Shown piece after piece: positions 41,223 through 49,725 of a stretch of 58,101 nucleotides of DNA. Source of the stretch: an uncultured Spirochaetales bacterium (GTDB lineage: Bacteria; Spirochaetota; Spirochaetia; Sphaerochaetales; Sphaerochaetaceae); NCBI GenBank assembly GCA_949285145.1, contig CASDXQ010000010.1, forward strand, positions 1 to 58,101. Reading direction: 5' to 3'. Both the position numbers and the translations under genes were made by a program. Each line of letters opens with the position of its first letter. Position 1 is the first letter of the stretch. A model generated the notes under the pieces. That model was not told the origin of the DNA, did no database searches, and worked only from the letters and a program-made list of their open reading frames with translations.

Positions 41223-41879
41223 TCAGCTTATCGAGGTGCTTTTCACCGCACAGTGTTTTTCTGCATAAAGGAAATAGTTCACCGCAGTCAGGATTGCAGC
41301 TATGATAAGCAGGATGATGAACCTCATGCCGCCTTCGCTTTCATCATAAACTTCTGCAATCAGATTGAGATAGACCAATGCGGCAACTGCAATTGAGATA
41401 CCGGCAACAGGCTTGCTGCTGATTGAAAGCGCCATGATGCCGAAAAGCTGCCCTGCGGCCTGAAGTGTGAGTGCTGCCGCAAAGGAAACGGTAATTATTT
41501 CACAGATGAACCAGTTTGTGTGCATCATGAACATGCAGGGAAGGGACAACAGTGAAAGAAGCACTGTCATGGCGGCTGTGGCGGCAAGAGTATACAGCCA
41601 GTGTCTGATGAATGCTTCCTTTCTGTTCAGTCCTGCAAACATATAAAAGCGTAAAAACTGCTGACTCAGTATACCGCCGACAAGAGACCAGATAAGGTAG
41701 GCGAATGCTGAAATCATTGTCATGTTCATCGACATTACAGAGAGCAGGGGACGATGAAAACGTTCTTCCCTGATGACAAAGAGTGATATCACAAGTCCTA
41801 TTGTGACAGTGATCAGAAGACTCACTGCAAGTGAAAAAGCATATTCATGAAGTTCATAGTGTTTCTTTTTCAGGTTCAT
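41223..41879 (-). CDS. ABC transporter membrane subunit
   Basis: 218 aa with about six hydrophobic segments (for example SLAVSLLITVTIGLVISLF near 16-34, and FIILLIIAAILTAVNYFLY near the end). No recognised family beyond small ABC permeases found beside YtrA-type regulators. It overlaps its ATPase by 4 bp. The substrate is unknown; relatives respond to cell-envelope antibiotics. Confidence 0.7.
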   Translation of the reverse strand: MNLKKKHYELHEYAFSLAVSLLITVTIGLVISLFVIREERFHRPLLSVMSMNMTMISAFAYLIWSLVGGILSQQFLRFYMFAGLNRKEAFIRHWLYTLAATAAMTVLLSLLSLPCMFMMHTNWFICEIITVSFAAALTLQAAGQLFGIMALSISSKPVAGISIAVAALVYLNLIAEVYDESEGGMRFIILLIIAAILTAVNYFLYAEKHCAVKSTSIS

Positions 41880-42727
41880 TTTCCGTTTCCTCCTTTTGTC
41901 ATCTCAATGAAAAGCTGCTGAAGGTCTGTAGCTTGCGCTTTGACAGATGCAGGAACTTCCTCAATTTTTCCAAGTATGCACATATATTCAGAACCGAGCC
42001 GGTTTCCTCTGGAGATTATGCTGAAATTGCCCTTTACACCGGCAAGATCCCCGCTGCTGCCGGACAGAATGAAACCTTGCTGCTGGATCAGTTCGCTTTC
42101 TCCTTCCAGCACGATTCTCTTTGAATCAAGGAAGTATATGTATGAGGCGAATGATGCGACTTCATCAATAATATGGCTTGAGATGATGTATGTTTTCTCC
42201 TCTGAGAAATCTTCAAGCAGACGTCTGTAAAGTTCATCACGGTTTATGGCATCAAGACCGAGCACCGGTTCGTCGAGAAAGATGAATGATGCTCCGCTGT
42301 TGATTGCGAACACATTCTTAAGCATCGTTCTCTCTCCTGTTGAGAGCTTTTCCCATTTCCTCTTTAAAGGGATGGAAAAACGTTCAATATCTGAAAGGAG
42401 TTTTTCCTCATCGATGTTTCTCAGATATGCGTATGCACATGCCATTGCCTTTATATTTGCATCGGCGGGAAAAAGATTGTCTTCGTTCGCAATTGCAAGC
42501 AGTTTTCTCTTTTCCTTGCGATGTTCTCTGTATTCTGATCCATCCAGCAGTATGCTGCCCTCATCATACGGGATCAGGTCATTTATACAGCGGAACAGGG
42601 TGCTTTTTCCCGCTCCGTTACGGCCGAACAACCCATATATGTTCCCGCTTTCAAAAGTAAGCGATATACCATCAAGGACAAGATTCTGCCCATAGCGTTT
42701 TCTCAGATTTTTCACTTCAAGCTTCAT
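41876..42727 (-). CDS. ABC transporter ATP-binding protein
   Basis: 283 aa. Walker A GLFGRNGAGKSTLF near 33-46, signature KLSTGERTML near 127-136, Walker B SFIFLDEPVLGLDA near 146-159 and H-loop ISSHIIDEVA. The LSTGE form of the signature is slightly unusual. It lies between a GntR regulator (11-bp overlap) and the permease, forming a three-gene operon. Confidence 0.9.
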   Translation of the reverse strand: MKLEVKNLRKRYGQNLVLDGISLTFESGNIYGLFGRNGAGKSTLFRCINDLIPYDEGSILLDGSEYREHRKEKRKLLAIANEDNLFPADANIKAMACAYAYLRNIDEEKLLSDIERFSIPLKRKWEKLSTGERTMLKNVFAINSGASFIFLDEPVLGLDAINRDELYRRLLEDFSEEKTYIISSHIIDEVASFASYIYFLDSKRIVLEGESELIQQQGFILSGSSGDLAGVKGNFSIISRGNRLGSEYMCILGKIEEVPASVKAQATDLQQLFIEMTKGGNGK

Positions 42728-43088
42728 TTTTTTCCTCCATTATCATGGATACTATATCCTCATTGCCGAGATTGAGTTTCTCTGCCTCCTTCTTCATCGG
42801 AGTGATGAAAGTGTCATAGAAACTTTCCCTTCTTTCCTTTCTTATGCTTTCAACGGCACCTTTCACAACGAACATGCCAAGACCCCTTCTTTTCTCAATC
42901 CAGCCTTTTGAGACCAGAATATTCATTCCTTTCAGCACGGTAGCCGGATTGATATGTCCTTCCGTACTGATCTCGGTAGTGGAGGGTATCTGCTCATCTT
43001 CCCTGTAACGTCCTGTGAAGATTGCATCTTCAAGATTCTTTGCAACCTGCATGAAGAGCGGAATGTCTGATGAAAAACTGTATGTCAT
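42717..43088 (-). CDS. GntR-family regulator, YtrA type
   Basis: 123 aa, the short YtrA type with no large effector domain. The winged helix is clear: PLFMQVAKNLEDAIFTGRYR, EDEQIPSTTEIS, NPATVLKGMNILVSKGWIEK and RGLGMFVV. It heads the ABC operon and should repress it through the dyad at 43104-43127. GGAGG lies before the ATG. Confidence 0.9.
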   Translation of the reverse strand: MTYSFSSDIPLFMQVAKNLEDAIFTGRYREDEQIPSTTEISTEGHINPATVLKGMNILVSKGWIEKRRGLGMFVVKGAVESIRKERRESFYDTFITPMKKEAEKLNLGNEDIVSMIMEEKNEA

Positions 43089-43103
43089 TCAGCCTCCTTA
43101 TTT

Positions 43104-43155
43104 AGTTAGTTACTTGACTAATTAACTATATAACAGTTCATGTGCGGCTTGTCAA
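43104..43155 (-). promoter_or_regulatory. Promoter and operator of the GntR-ABC operon
   Basis: On the minus strand TTGACA (43150-43155), 17 bp, TATATA (43127-43132). Directly downstream an inverted repeat agttagtta-N6-taattaact (8 of 9 pairs, 43104-43127) covers the start region, a good YtrA-type operator. Confidence 0.7.
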
Positions 43156-43212
43156 GGGAAATATGGATCGGATGCTTTTAATCATAAATATGATGCAGAC
43201 TCACAAAACGAA

Positions 43213-43242
43213 AGGAGGACGGGCATTCCTGTCCGTCCTCCT
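43213..43242 (-). terminator. Intrinsic terminator after adhE
   Basis: Perfect 10-bp stem aggaggacgg / ccgtcctcct with a 10-base loop, followed on the minus strand by ttcgtttt. Confidence 0.8.
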
Positions 43243-43267
43243 GATCTTTAAGAGCTGATGTATCAGA

Positions 43268-45931
43268 TTACTCTTCTTCTTTCCATTCTCTGCCGTAGAA
43301 AGAATCGAGGTAAAGCTGCTTGATCTGGCTGATGAGCGGGTAGCGCGGGTTGCTGCCTGTGCACTGGTCATCGAATGCCTTGACTGAAAGTTCATCGACA
43401 ACAGCGAGGAATTCCTTCTCGTCAACTCCCCATTCCTTGATGGAAGCAGGTACGCCGAGTTCCTTCTTCAGCTTTTCGATACCTTCGATAAGAGCATCCA
43501 CCTTCTGATCCATACTCATACCCGGCTTGATGTCGATGTAGTTGCCGTTCGGTGTGTCATTGCACCTCATTGCAACATAGTCGGCTGCTCTTGCATAGCG
43601 GCTTGTCACTGACGGGTATTCGTACTGCGGGAAGCTTGCCTGCTTTGTCGGGTTGTCGTTCCTGTTGAAGCGGATGACATTTGTAAGCAGGAGTGCATTG
43701 GCCATTCCGTGCGGTACATGGAACTGTGCGCCGAGCTTGTGAGCCATTGAGTGACAGACACCGAGGAATGCATTTGCGAATGCCATACCTGCGATACATG
43801 CGGCGTTGTGGACCTTTTCCCTTGCCTTGACGTTTGTACCGTCAGCATAAGCCTGAGGCAGATACTTGAAGATCAGGCGGGTAGCCTCAAGTGCAAGACC
43901 GTTGGTGTAGTCTGTTGACATTGAGGATACGAGAGCTTCAAGTGCGTGGGTGAGAACGTCGATACCGCAGCTTGCCGTAAGGCCTTTCGGCTGTCCCACC
44001 GCAAGTTCGCTGTCAACGATTGCCATGCTCGGTGTGAGGGCATAGTCTGAAATTGCCCACTTCATGCCGGTGTTCTCATCTGTGATGATTGCGAACGGAG
44101 TGACCTCACTTCCTGTACCGGATGTTGTAGGAATACATACGAGTTCTGCCTTCTTGCCCATGTTCGGGAAGTTGTAGATTCTCTTCCTGATATCCATGAA
44201 GCGCAGTGCGAGACCTTCGAAGGATACTTCCGGGTGCTCATACAGAAGCCAGATGATCTTTGCGGCATCCATCGGAGAACCGCCGCCTACAGCGATGATG
44301 ACATCCGGGTTGTATGCATTGACAAGTTCCATTGCCATGTTGATTGTACCGAGTGTCGGATCGGGCTTGACCTGGTGGAACACTTCAGTCTCGACACCCA
44401 TGGATTCGAGCTGGTCGGTGATCCTGTCGATCATGCCGGAAGAGAAGAGGAAGCTGTCTGTGACGATGAATGCTCTCTTCTTTGTCTCAAGCTCCTGCAG
44501 TGCAACCGGCAGACAGCCGTACTTGAAATATACTTTTGGCGGTAAGCGGAACCACAACATATTCTCTCTCCTCTTTGCAAGTGTCTTGACGTTGAGCAGG
44601 TGCTTCGGACCTACGTTCTCTGAAATAGAGTTGTTGCCCCATGAACCGCATCCGAGTGTGAGACTGGGCTCAAGGCGGAAGTTGTAGATGTCACCGATTG
44701 CACCCTGGCTTGCCGGCATGTTGATGAGGATTCTGCTTGTCTTGACAGCCTTGCCGTAAGCATCAACCTTGTCTTTTTCCTTCTCATCGATGTAGAGAAC
44801 CGATGTATGGCCGAAACCGCCCAGTGCGATGAGGCGTGCAGCCATGTCTGCACCTTCACCGAAATTGTGGCACTTGTACATGCCGAGAACCGGGGAAAGT
44901 TTCTCATGTGCGAACGGCTCATCAGCTGCAACCTTGGAAACTTCGCCAATGAGAACCTTTGTTGTCCTTGGCACTGAGAATCCTGCAATCTCTGCGATCT
45001 TGTAAGCCGGCTGACCTACAATCTTCGGGTTTACCGTACCTCTCTGCGGATCAAGGATGATCGGGCTGAGCTTCTCCATTTCGTCTTTTGTCAGGAAGTG
45101 CGCGCCCATGTCCTTGAATTCCTTCTTGACCTCGGCATAGATTTCCTGATTTACGATGACTGCCTGCTCTGAAGCACAGACAACGCCGTTGTCGAATGTC
45201 TTTGACATGAGAATGGAGGCAACTGCCATCTTGATATTTGCACTCTTGTCAATGAGGGCAGGGGTGTTGCCTGCACCGACACCGATTGCCGGCTTGCCGG
45301 AGGAGTAGGCACTCTTTACCATTCCGGGACCGCCTGTAGCAAGGATGAGGTTCACAAGAGGATGAGTCATGAGGTAGTTTGTCTTCTCCATTGACGGTTC
45401 TTCAATCCATGCGATGATGTCTTCAGGAGCACCGGCCCTGACTGCAGCGTCTCTTACGATGCGGGCTGCATCGCATGTGCACTTCTTTGCTCTCGGGTGC
45501 GGTGAGAAGATGATTGCGTTTCTTGTCTTGAGTGCAATGAGTGATTTGAAGATTGCGGTACTTGTCGGATTTGTTGTCGGGATGATGCCGCAGATAACGC
45601 CTTTGGGTTCTGCGATCTTCTCGATGCCGAATCCTGTGTCTTCCTCAATGATTCCGCAGGTCTTCTCATCTCTGTATTTATGGAAGATGTATTCTGCTGC
45701 GAAGTGATTCTTGATAACCTTATCCTCAACGATGCCCATACCTGTTTCCTGCACGGCATCCTGTGCAAGGGTGATACGTGCGTTGTTAGCTGCGATTGCG
45801 GCTTCACGGAAGATCCTGTCGACCTGCTCCTGAGAGAAGGATGCAAACATGATCTGTGCACGCTTTACTCTTTCAATTAGCTCCTGGAGTTCTTTCTGTC
45901 CGGGAAAAGTTTCAGCATTCACATTAGCCAT
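43268..45931 (-). CDS. adhE: Bifunctional acetaldehyde-CoA/alcohol dehydrogenase
   Basis: Reduces acetyl-CoA to ethanol in two steps, recycling NADH in fermentation; forms spirosome filaments in relatives. 887 aa, full length. Residues 1-440 are the aldehyde dehydrogenase with catalytic Cys in DNGVVCASEQA near 252. Residues 450-887 are the iron alcohol dehydrogenase with AVGGGSPMDAAK near 555 and metal ligands in GIDVLTHALEA and GVCHSMAHKLG. Single gene with its own promoter and terminator. It indicates an anaerobic ethanol-forming metabolism. Confidence 0.97.
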   Translation of the reverse strand: MANVNAETFPGQKELQELIERVKRAQIMFASFSQEQVDRIFREAAIAANNARITLAQDAVQETGMGIVEDKVIKNHFAAEYIFHKYRDEKTCGIIEEDTGFGIEKIAEPKGVICGIIPTTNPTSTAIFKSLIALKTRNAIIFSPHPRAKKCTCDAARIVRDAAVRAGAPEDIIAWIEEPSMEKTNYLMTHPLVNLILATGGPGMVKSAYSSGKPAIGVGAGNTPALIDKSANIKMAVASILMSKTFDNGVVCASEQAVIVNQEIYAEVKKEFKDMGAHFLTKDEMEKLSPIILDPQRGTVNPKIVGQPAYKIAEIAGFSVPRTTKVLIGEVSKVAADEPFAHEKLSPVLGMYKCHNFGEGADMAARLIALGGFGHTSVLYIDEKEKDKVDAYGKAVKTSRILINMPASQGAIGDIYNFRLEPSLTLGCGSWGNNSISENVGPKHLLNVKTLAKRRENMLWFRLPPKVYFKYGCLPVALQELETKKRAFIVTDSFLFSSGMIDRITDQLESMGVETEVFHQVKPDPTLGTINMAMELVNAYNPDVIIAVGGGSPMDAAKIIWLLYEHPEVSFEGLALRFMDIRKRIYNFPNMGKKAELVCIPTTSGTGSEVTPFAIITDENTGMKWAISDYALTPSMAIVDSELAVGQPKGLTASCGIDVLTHALEALVSSMSTDYTNGLALEATRLIFKYLPQAYADGTNVKAREKVHNAACIAGMAFANAFLGVCHSMAHKLGAQFHVPHGMANALLLTNVIRFNRNDNPTKQASFPQYEYPSVTSRYARAADYVAMRCNDTPNGNYIDIKPGMSMDQKVDALIEGIEKLKKELGVPASIKEWGVDEKEFLAVVDELSVKAFDDQCTGSNPRYPLISQIKQLYLDSFYGREWKEEE

Positions 45932-45970
45932 TGAATTTTTCTCCTTGAATTCTGTTTTGTTTCTTTAGAA

Positions 45971-46001
45971 ATTATAGCAGCGTAAACGAAAAGTAAGTCA
46001 A
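45971..46001 (-). promoter_or_regulatory. Predicted adhE promoter
   Basis: On the minus strand TATAAT (45971-45976) with an upstream TG (extended -10) and TTGACT at 45996-46001; the 19-bp spacer is longer than ideal. The rest of 45932-46205 is AT-rich with no gene. No good Rex site was found. Confidence 0.5.
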
Positions 46002-46205
46002 GCAAAATCAAGTAAAATGTGAAAAAGCAAAGAATAACAATGATTTTAGGTGAAAATTGTGCAGTTTTTACAGTTTGAATGCAAAATAAAATGCTAAGCG
46101 GAACATTATTTGTGATATTTTCGTGTTTAATTGGTTTTGTGATTATTTTCTAAACCAGTTTAAGCGTAAAATGTTATTCCGTCAGATTATGAAATGCAGA
46201 TTACA

Positions 46206-47267
46206 TTACAATAAACTGTGCATGATCGTAAATGAAACAACTGCCAGTATCACAATAATGGAGTCTGCAGCGATGAAAGGAAGACGGGGCACTTCTCGCA
46301 TTTCTGCGGATGCAGAGGTGAAATCATCAAGCTTCAGTGCCTCATTCAGCCTTTCGGCGGCTTTTCCGTCCGATGAGAAGAATTTCTCATTTATTGCAGC
46401 ATACACCGACATTATCTCAGATGCCATGCTTGCGGATGTGAGCGGCAGTGTTGACATGCTCTGCGAAAGCGCGACTGCCGTCATGAGTCTCAAGGCTTTC
46501 ATCATTCCTTCTTCAAGAGCGCCTTTAGTCACAAATGCGAAAATAAGACGTCCGGATGGAGAGAAAAGATTGAATACCACGACGGATAAGAAACTTATGA
46601 TGTAGAAAAAAGGACGTATCCTTCTTCCGCTCATGAAACAAAGGACAAGTGCAATGATGAACTGAAGTGCAAGTACAGGTATGCTGTGCGTGAAGAGGAC
46701 TGAGGCGAGAGCCGCAAGAGAGAAGACAATCATACTTCTGCTTCCATTACTTTTTTTTTCCGGGTATGTTTTTTCCCTTCTGATCTTCACATCATCTGCC
46801 GGAGAAATATGATAGGCAATGAATGCAAGGACAAGTCCTGTGAACAGATTGAAGATCATCATCACGGGAATGAGTGACAGGACGCTGCTGCTGAGGAAAA
46901 GAGAAGCCGACAGCAGCTGGAATACCGCCGATATTACGGAACCCGATGCGGATACAGAGTAGAGAGAGAATAACCTGCTGGAGTATCTGAAAATGATGAA
47001 CATCACTATACTGCTTGAAGCGTTGCCTGCAAAACTCACAAGTGCATATGGGGAAAAAAGCGTTCCCGCAATGAATGACGAGAGCAGCCATTTGATCAGA
47101 GCCAGAATGAAATAATCCTTTGCACAAAGCCGTGTCAGCGCCCACAGCAGTGACAGATTCGCAAGTCCGAGGCGCAGGAATGGAAGCGCATGAGGAAGGC
47201 TTGACTCTATTACGGAGAGTGCAAGGCCCAATGCCGCAAGATATGAGACTTCAGAACGCTGCCGCAT
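46206..47267 (-). CDS. Gx/HepI-type membrane protein with EcfT-like C-terminal half
   Basis: 353 aa, many membrane helices. Residues 1-165 match the Gx transporter/HepI family (LGLALSVIESSLPHALPFLRLGLANL near the start). The second half (about 180-350) looks like an EcfT/CbiQ-type transporter: helices, then GALEEGMMKALRLMTAVALSQSMS near 260-280. If so, it joins a substrate-binding membrane part and an energy-coupling transmembrane part in one chain. The NusG-II gene overlaps its start by 17 bp. Substrate unknown; relatives are near quinone or flavin genes. Confidence 0.6.
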   Translation of the reverse strand: MRQRSEVSYLAALGLALSVIESSLPHALPFLRLGLANLSLLWALTRLCAKDYFILALIKWLLSSFIAGTLFSPYALVSFAGNASSSIVMFIIFRYSSRLFSLYSVSASGSVISAVFQLLSASLFLSSSVLSLIPVMMIFNLFTGLVLAFIAYHISPADDVKIRREKTYPEKKSNGSRSMIVFSLAALASVLFTHSIPVLALQFIIALVLCFMSGRRIRPFFYIISFLSVVVFNLFSPSGRLIFAFVTKGALEEGMMKALRLMTAVALSQSMSTLPLTSASMASEIMSVYAAINEKFFSSDGKAAERLNEALKLDDFTSASAEMREVPRLPFIAADSIIVILAVVSFTIMHSLL

Positions 47268-47613
47268 CTACTTCACCTCCGCTGTCCGCTTCCATGCTCA
47301 CGGCAATCCTGTTGGGAAGGCAGACAAGCATTTCAGGGTATTTGCTGATTGAACCTCTCATGCAGGTTTTGTTATCGCACGGGGATGAGAGTATCCTGAC
47401 CCTTCCGTCTTCAATCTGTATTGTCGTGATTCCTATTTCCCCCTCGGCCTTTATCGTCCTGTTTTCAGAGAGGGTGTAGCGGAAAATTCCCTCCGGTGTC
47501 TCAATCTGCACATAGGAAGCACCTGATGAAGAGAAAAGCAGCATTGAGACAGATGCTGCAAAGATGAATGCTATAAGAACTATGTCTGCAATCTTCAGGT
47601 GTTTTTCCTTCAT
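47251..47613 (-). CDS. NusG domain II-containing membrane-anchored protein
   Basis: 120 aa from ATG 47613. One N-terminal helix (IVLIAFIFAASVSMLLF) then a NusG-II-like beta domain with GIFRYTLSENRTI, IEDGRVRILSSPCDNKTCMR and ISKYPEMLVCLPNRIAV. The CDNKTC cysteines are conserved in this family. It regularly precedes Gx-type transporter genes, as here; function unproven. No good Shine-Dalgarno was seen before the ATG. Confidence 0.75.
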   Translation of the reverse strand: MKEKHLKIADIVLIAFIFAASVSMLLFSSSGASYVQIETPEGIFRYTLSENRTIKAEGEIGITTIQIEDGRVRILSSPCDNKTCMRGSISKYPEMLVCLPNRIAVSMEADSGGEVDAAAF

Positions 47614-47662
47614 ATTAAGGAAAACTATACAACAGGAGGAGAATTTCAGAAAGCATATTTTC

Positions 47663-47691
47663 TTGACAATACTTCCGGGGGGGGGTACTTT
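47663..47691 (+). promoter_or_regulatory. Promoter with G9 spacer tract (candidate phase-variable switch)
   Basis: A consensus -35 TTGACA (47663-47668) and -10 TACTTT (47686-47691) are separated by exactly 17 bp, of which nine (47677-47685) are G. A gain or loss of one G would move the spacing to 18 or 16. Poly-G promoter spacers of this kind control tpr genes in Treponema pallidum. Confidence 0.75.
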
Positions 47692-47723
47692 TGAGTTAAA
47701 GGTGAAAAAAAGAGGGGATTGTT

Positions 47724-49658
47724 GTGAGAAAAGCATTAACAATCTTGTTTGCAGTATTATTGGCATGCACATTTGTTTCCTGCAGCAGTGGTAATCCAGA
47801 ACCGCCGGCTGATAACAGAACACAGCTTGAAAGAGCAGATGAGGCGATATCTTCAGTTTCCCATGTTTTCAACGGAGTCGCTGCTGAGATAGATGATAAA
47901 GGCAATGATGTATATAAAATTGAGAATCCTGTTCAGATAAACGGCATGACAGTCAACGGTGGTACAAAAACTGTTTCAGAAGACGGATTCAACACTTCTG
48001 TTGAGATTGAGATTTCATATGAGGAAAACGGTCAGAATGTCAGCATTAAGAGCAGTGAGACTACGGATATATCAGTAACAGTAGACGGAAGTGATGCTGA
48101 TGTGTCGCTTGAGGAAACAAACAACATGCTTGCAAAAGCAAAGCAAATTCCAGCTTCTGTCTTTACAGAGACAGCAGGAGAAAATGGTACTGTTGTATAT
48201 ACATATGAAGCGATTTCTTCAGAACTGGCTGTTAAGAGGATACTAGCAGATGAAAATACAAATACGAATGAGATAAAGAAGGTCGTAATTACTTTTACAT
48301 ATGAAAGCAATAAAGCATCTTATGAATATGCTGTCACTTACAGTAGCGGAGATGCTGAGTGTATTGTAAAAAAGAATTTTTCAAAAGAAGTTGTAATAAT
48401 GTATGATTCGACCAGAGTTGAAATTTCATCTGATCTCAGGAATGAATTCACACTTTCTAATTTACAGACTACAGAGGACATTGAAAGCGGTAAAATATAT
48501 GATGGAATAGAACTCACAATGTGGTCAATGTGGAACGCTGAGGAATCCCAGGCCCAGATCATCCAGAAAGCTGCAGCTGCATTCAAGGAAAAGAAAGGTG
48601 CAGTCATCAACATCAAATTCTGCGGACGCGATATAGCAACAACTATAAATACAGCTCTTCAGAATGGCGAGCATATTGACATCTTCGAAGAAAACTACAC
48701 AAAAATCGGTCAGCAGTATGCCGCATATTGCTATGATATGAGCGCAATGGCGGAAGCTTCCGGTTACTTCGGCAACAGTTATCCGCTCTTCAACAACATG
48801 ACAAAAGAATGGACAGGCGGCAAGCTTGTTTCAGTCGCAGAGCAGCCGAACATGGGCGGTATCTTCTACGACAAGGCAAAGTTTGAGAAAGCCGGCATCA
48901 CAGAGACTCCGACAACATGGACAGAATTCCTTGATGTATGTCAGAAGCTTGTTGACGCAGGCTGCCAGCCGCTCGCACTTGACGGAACATACGCAGACTT
49001 CAACTTCGGTTATCACCTTGATAGATACATCGGCGAGGCAAAGACAAGAGAGCTTTCCCTCAACGGCGGCTGGTCAAATGAGCCGGGTGTCATTGCTGCA
49101 GCTGAAGACATCATCGATTTAGTGAAGCTCGATTATCTTGCTGATGGTGCTCCGGATGAATATCCCACAAGTCAGAACAAGATCGGTTTTGAAAATGTTG
49201 CAATGATTGTATGTGCTGACTATGTAACTTCAGAAGTCAACAATAACACAGATGCCGGAATTGAATGGGGAGTGTTTAATTATCCGTCTGTTCCCGTGGA
49301 AGACGGCGGTAATGGTTCCAGAAATGTATATGCCGGAGCTAATTCTTTTGCCATAACTGCACAATGTGCGGCTCCCAAGGCTGCTTATGATTTTCTGATG
49401 ACACTTGTGACTGGTGATTTCGATCAGGAAAGAGCTGACCTCATTCCTCAGATTCCTGCAGATCCTTCCAATCAATGTACAGCTCTTGACGGTGCTGTTG
49501 ATACACTTATGGAGGCAGAAGAGGCTCTGTCGTGGACAATGGGCATCAATGCAAACAGTGACCTCAAAGCAGAGCTGAAAAATACAATAATTGAATTGTT
49601 CCGTGGAAATTTTAAAACCGGAGAGGAATTTGCAGCTGCTCTTGATGCGCTCTACTGA
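47724..49658 (+). CDS. Chimeric lipoprotein: unknown N-terminal domain and family-1 solute-binding domain
   Basis: 644 aa from GTG 47724 with GAGGGGA seven bases before. Lipobox TFVSCSSG near 20. Residues 25-255 form an unfamiliar beta-rich domain; from about 260 (GIELTMWSMWNAEESQAQII) to the end is an ABC sugar-type solute-binding protein (IFYDKAKFEKAGITETPTTW, then YDFLMTLVTGDFDQERADLI). Typical binding proteins are 400-450 aa, so the N-terminal part is an addition. No permease or ATPase is nearby. The N-terminal part is richer in A+T than the 48,500-49,120 stretch, suggesting mosaic origin. Expression is probably phase-variable. Confidence 0.75.
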   Translation: MRKALTILFAVLLACTFVSCSSGNPEPPADNRTQLERADEAISSVSHVFNGVAAEIDDKGNDVYKIENPVQINGMTVNGGTKTVSEDGFNTSVEIEISYEENGQNVSIKSSETTDISVTVDGSDADVSLEETNNMLAKAKQIPASVFTETAGENGTVVYTYEAISSELAVKRILADENTNTNEIKKVVITFTYESNKASYEYAVTYSSGDAECIVKKNFSKEVVIMYDSTRVEISSDLRNEFTLSNLQTTEDIESGKIYDGIELTMWSMWNAEESQAQIIQKAAAAFKEKKGAVINIKFCGRDIATTINTALQNGEHIDIFEENYTKIGQQYAAYCYDMSAMAEASGYFGNSYPLFNNMTKEWTGGKLVSVAEQPNMGGIFYDKAKFEKAGITETPTTWTEFLDVCQKLVDAGCQPLALDGTYADFNFGYHLDRYIGEAKTRELSLNGGWSNEPGVIAAAEDIIDLVKLDYLADGAPDEYPTSQNKIGFENVAMIVCADYVTSEVNNNTDAGIEWGVFNYPSVPVEDGGNGSRNVYAGANSFAITAQCAAPKAAYDFLMTLVTGDFDQERADLIPQIPADPSNQCTALDGAVDTLMEAEEALSWTMGINANSDLKAELKNTIIELFRGNFKTGEEFAAALDALY

Positions 49659-49685
49659 TTCATAAATTCTGACTGATGGTGGAAA

Positions 49686-49717
49686 ATCCTCCTGTGCTGA
49701 TGCGGGTGCAGGAGGAT
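49686..49717. terminator. Bidirectional terminator
   Basis: Stem atcctcctg / caggaggat with a 14-base loop, flanked by aaaa and attttc, between convergent genes. Confidence 0.65.
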
Positions 49718-49725
49718 ATTTTCAC

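Noticed and set aside
46110-46130. Rex-like redox operator (ttgtgatattttcgtg) upstream of adhE
   Set aside because: Only the left half fits the TTGTGA-N6-TCACAA pattern, and it lies far from the predicted adhE promoter.
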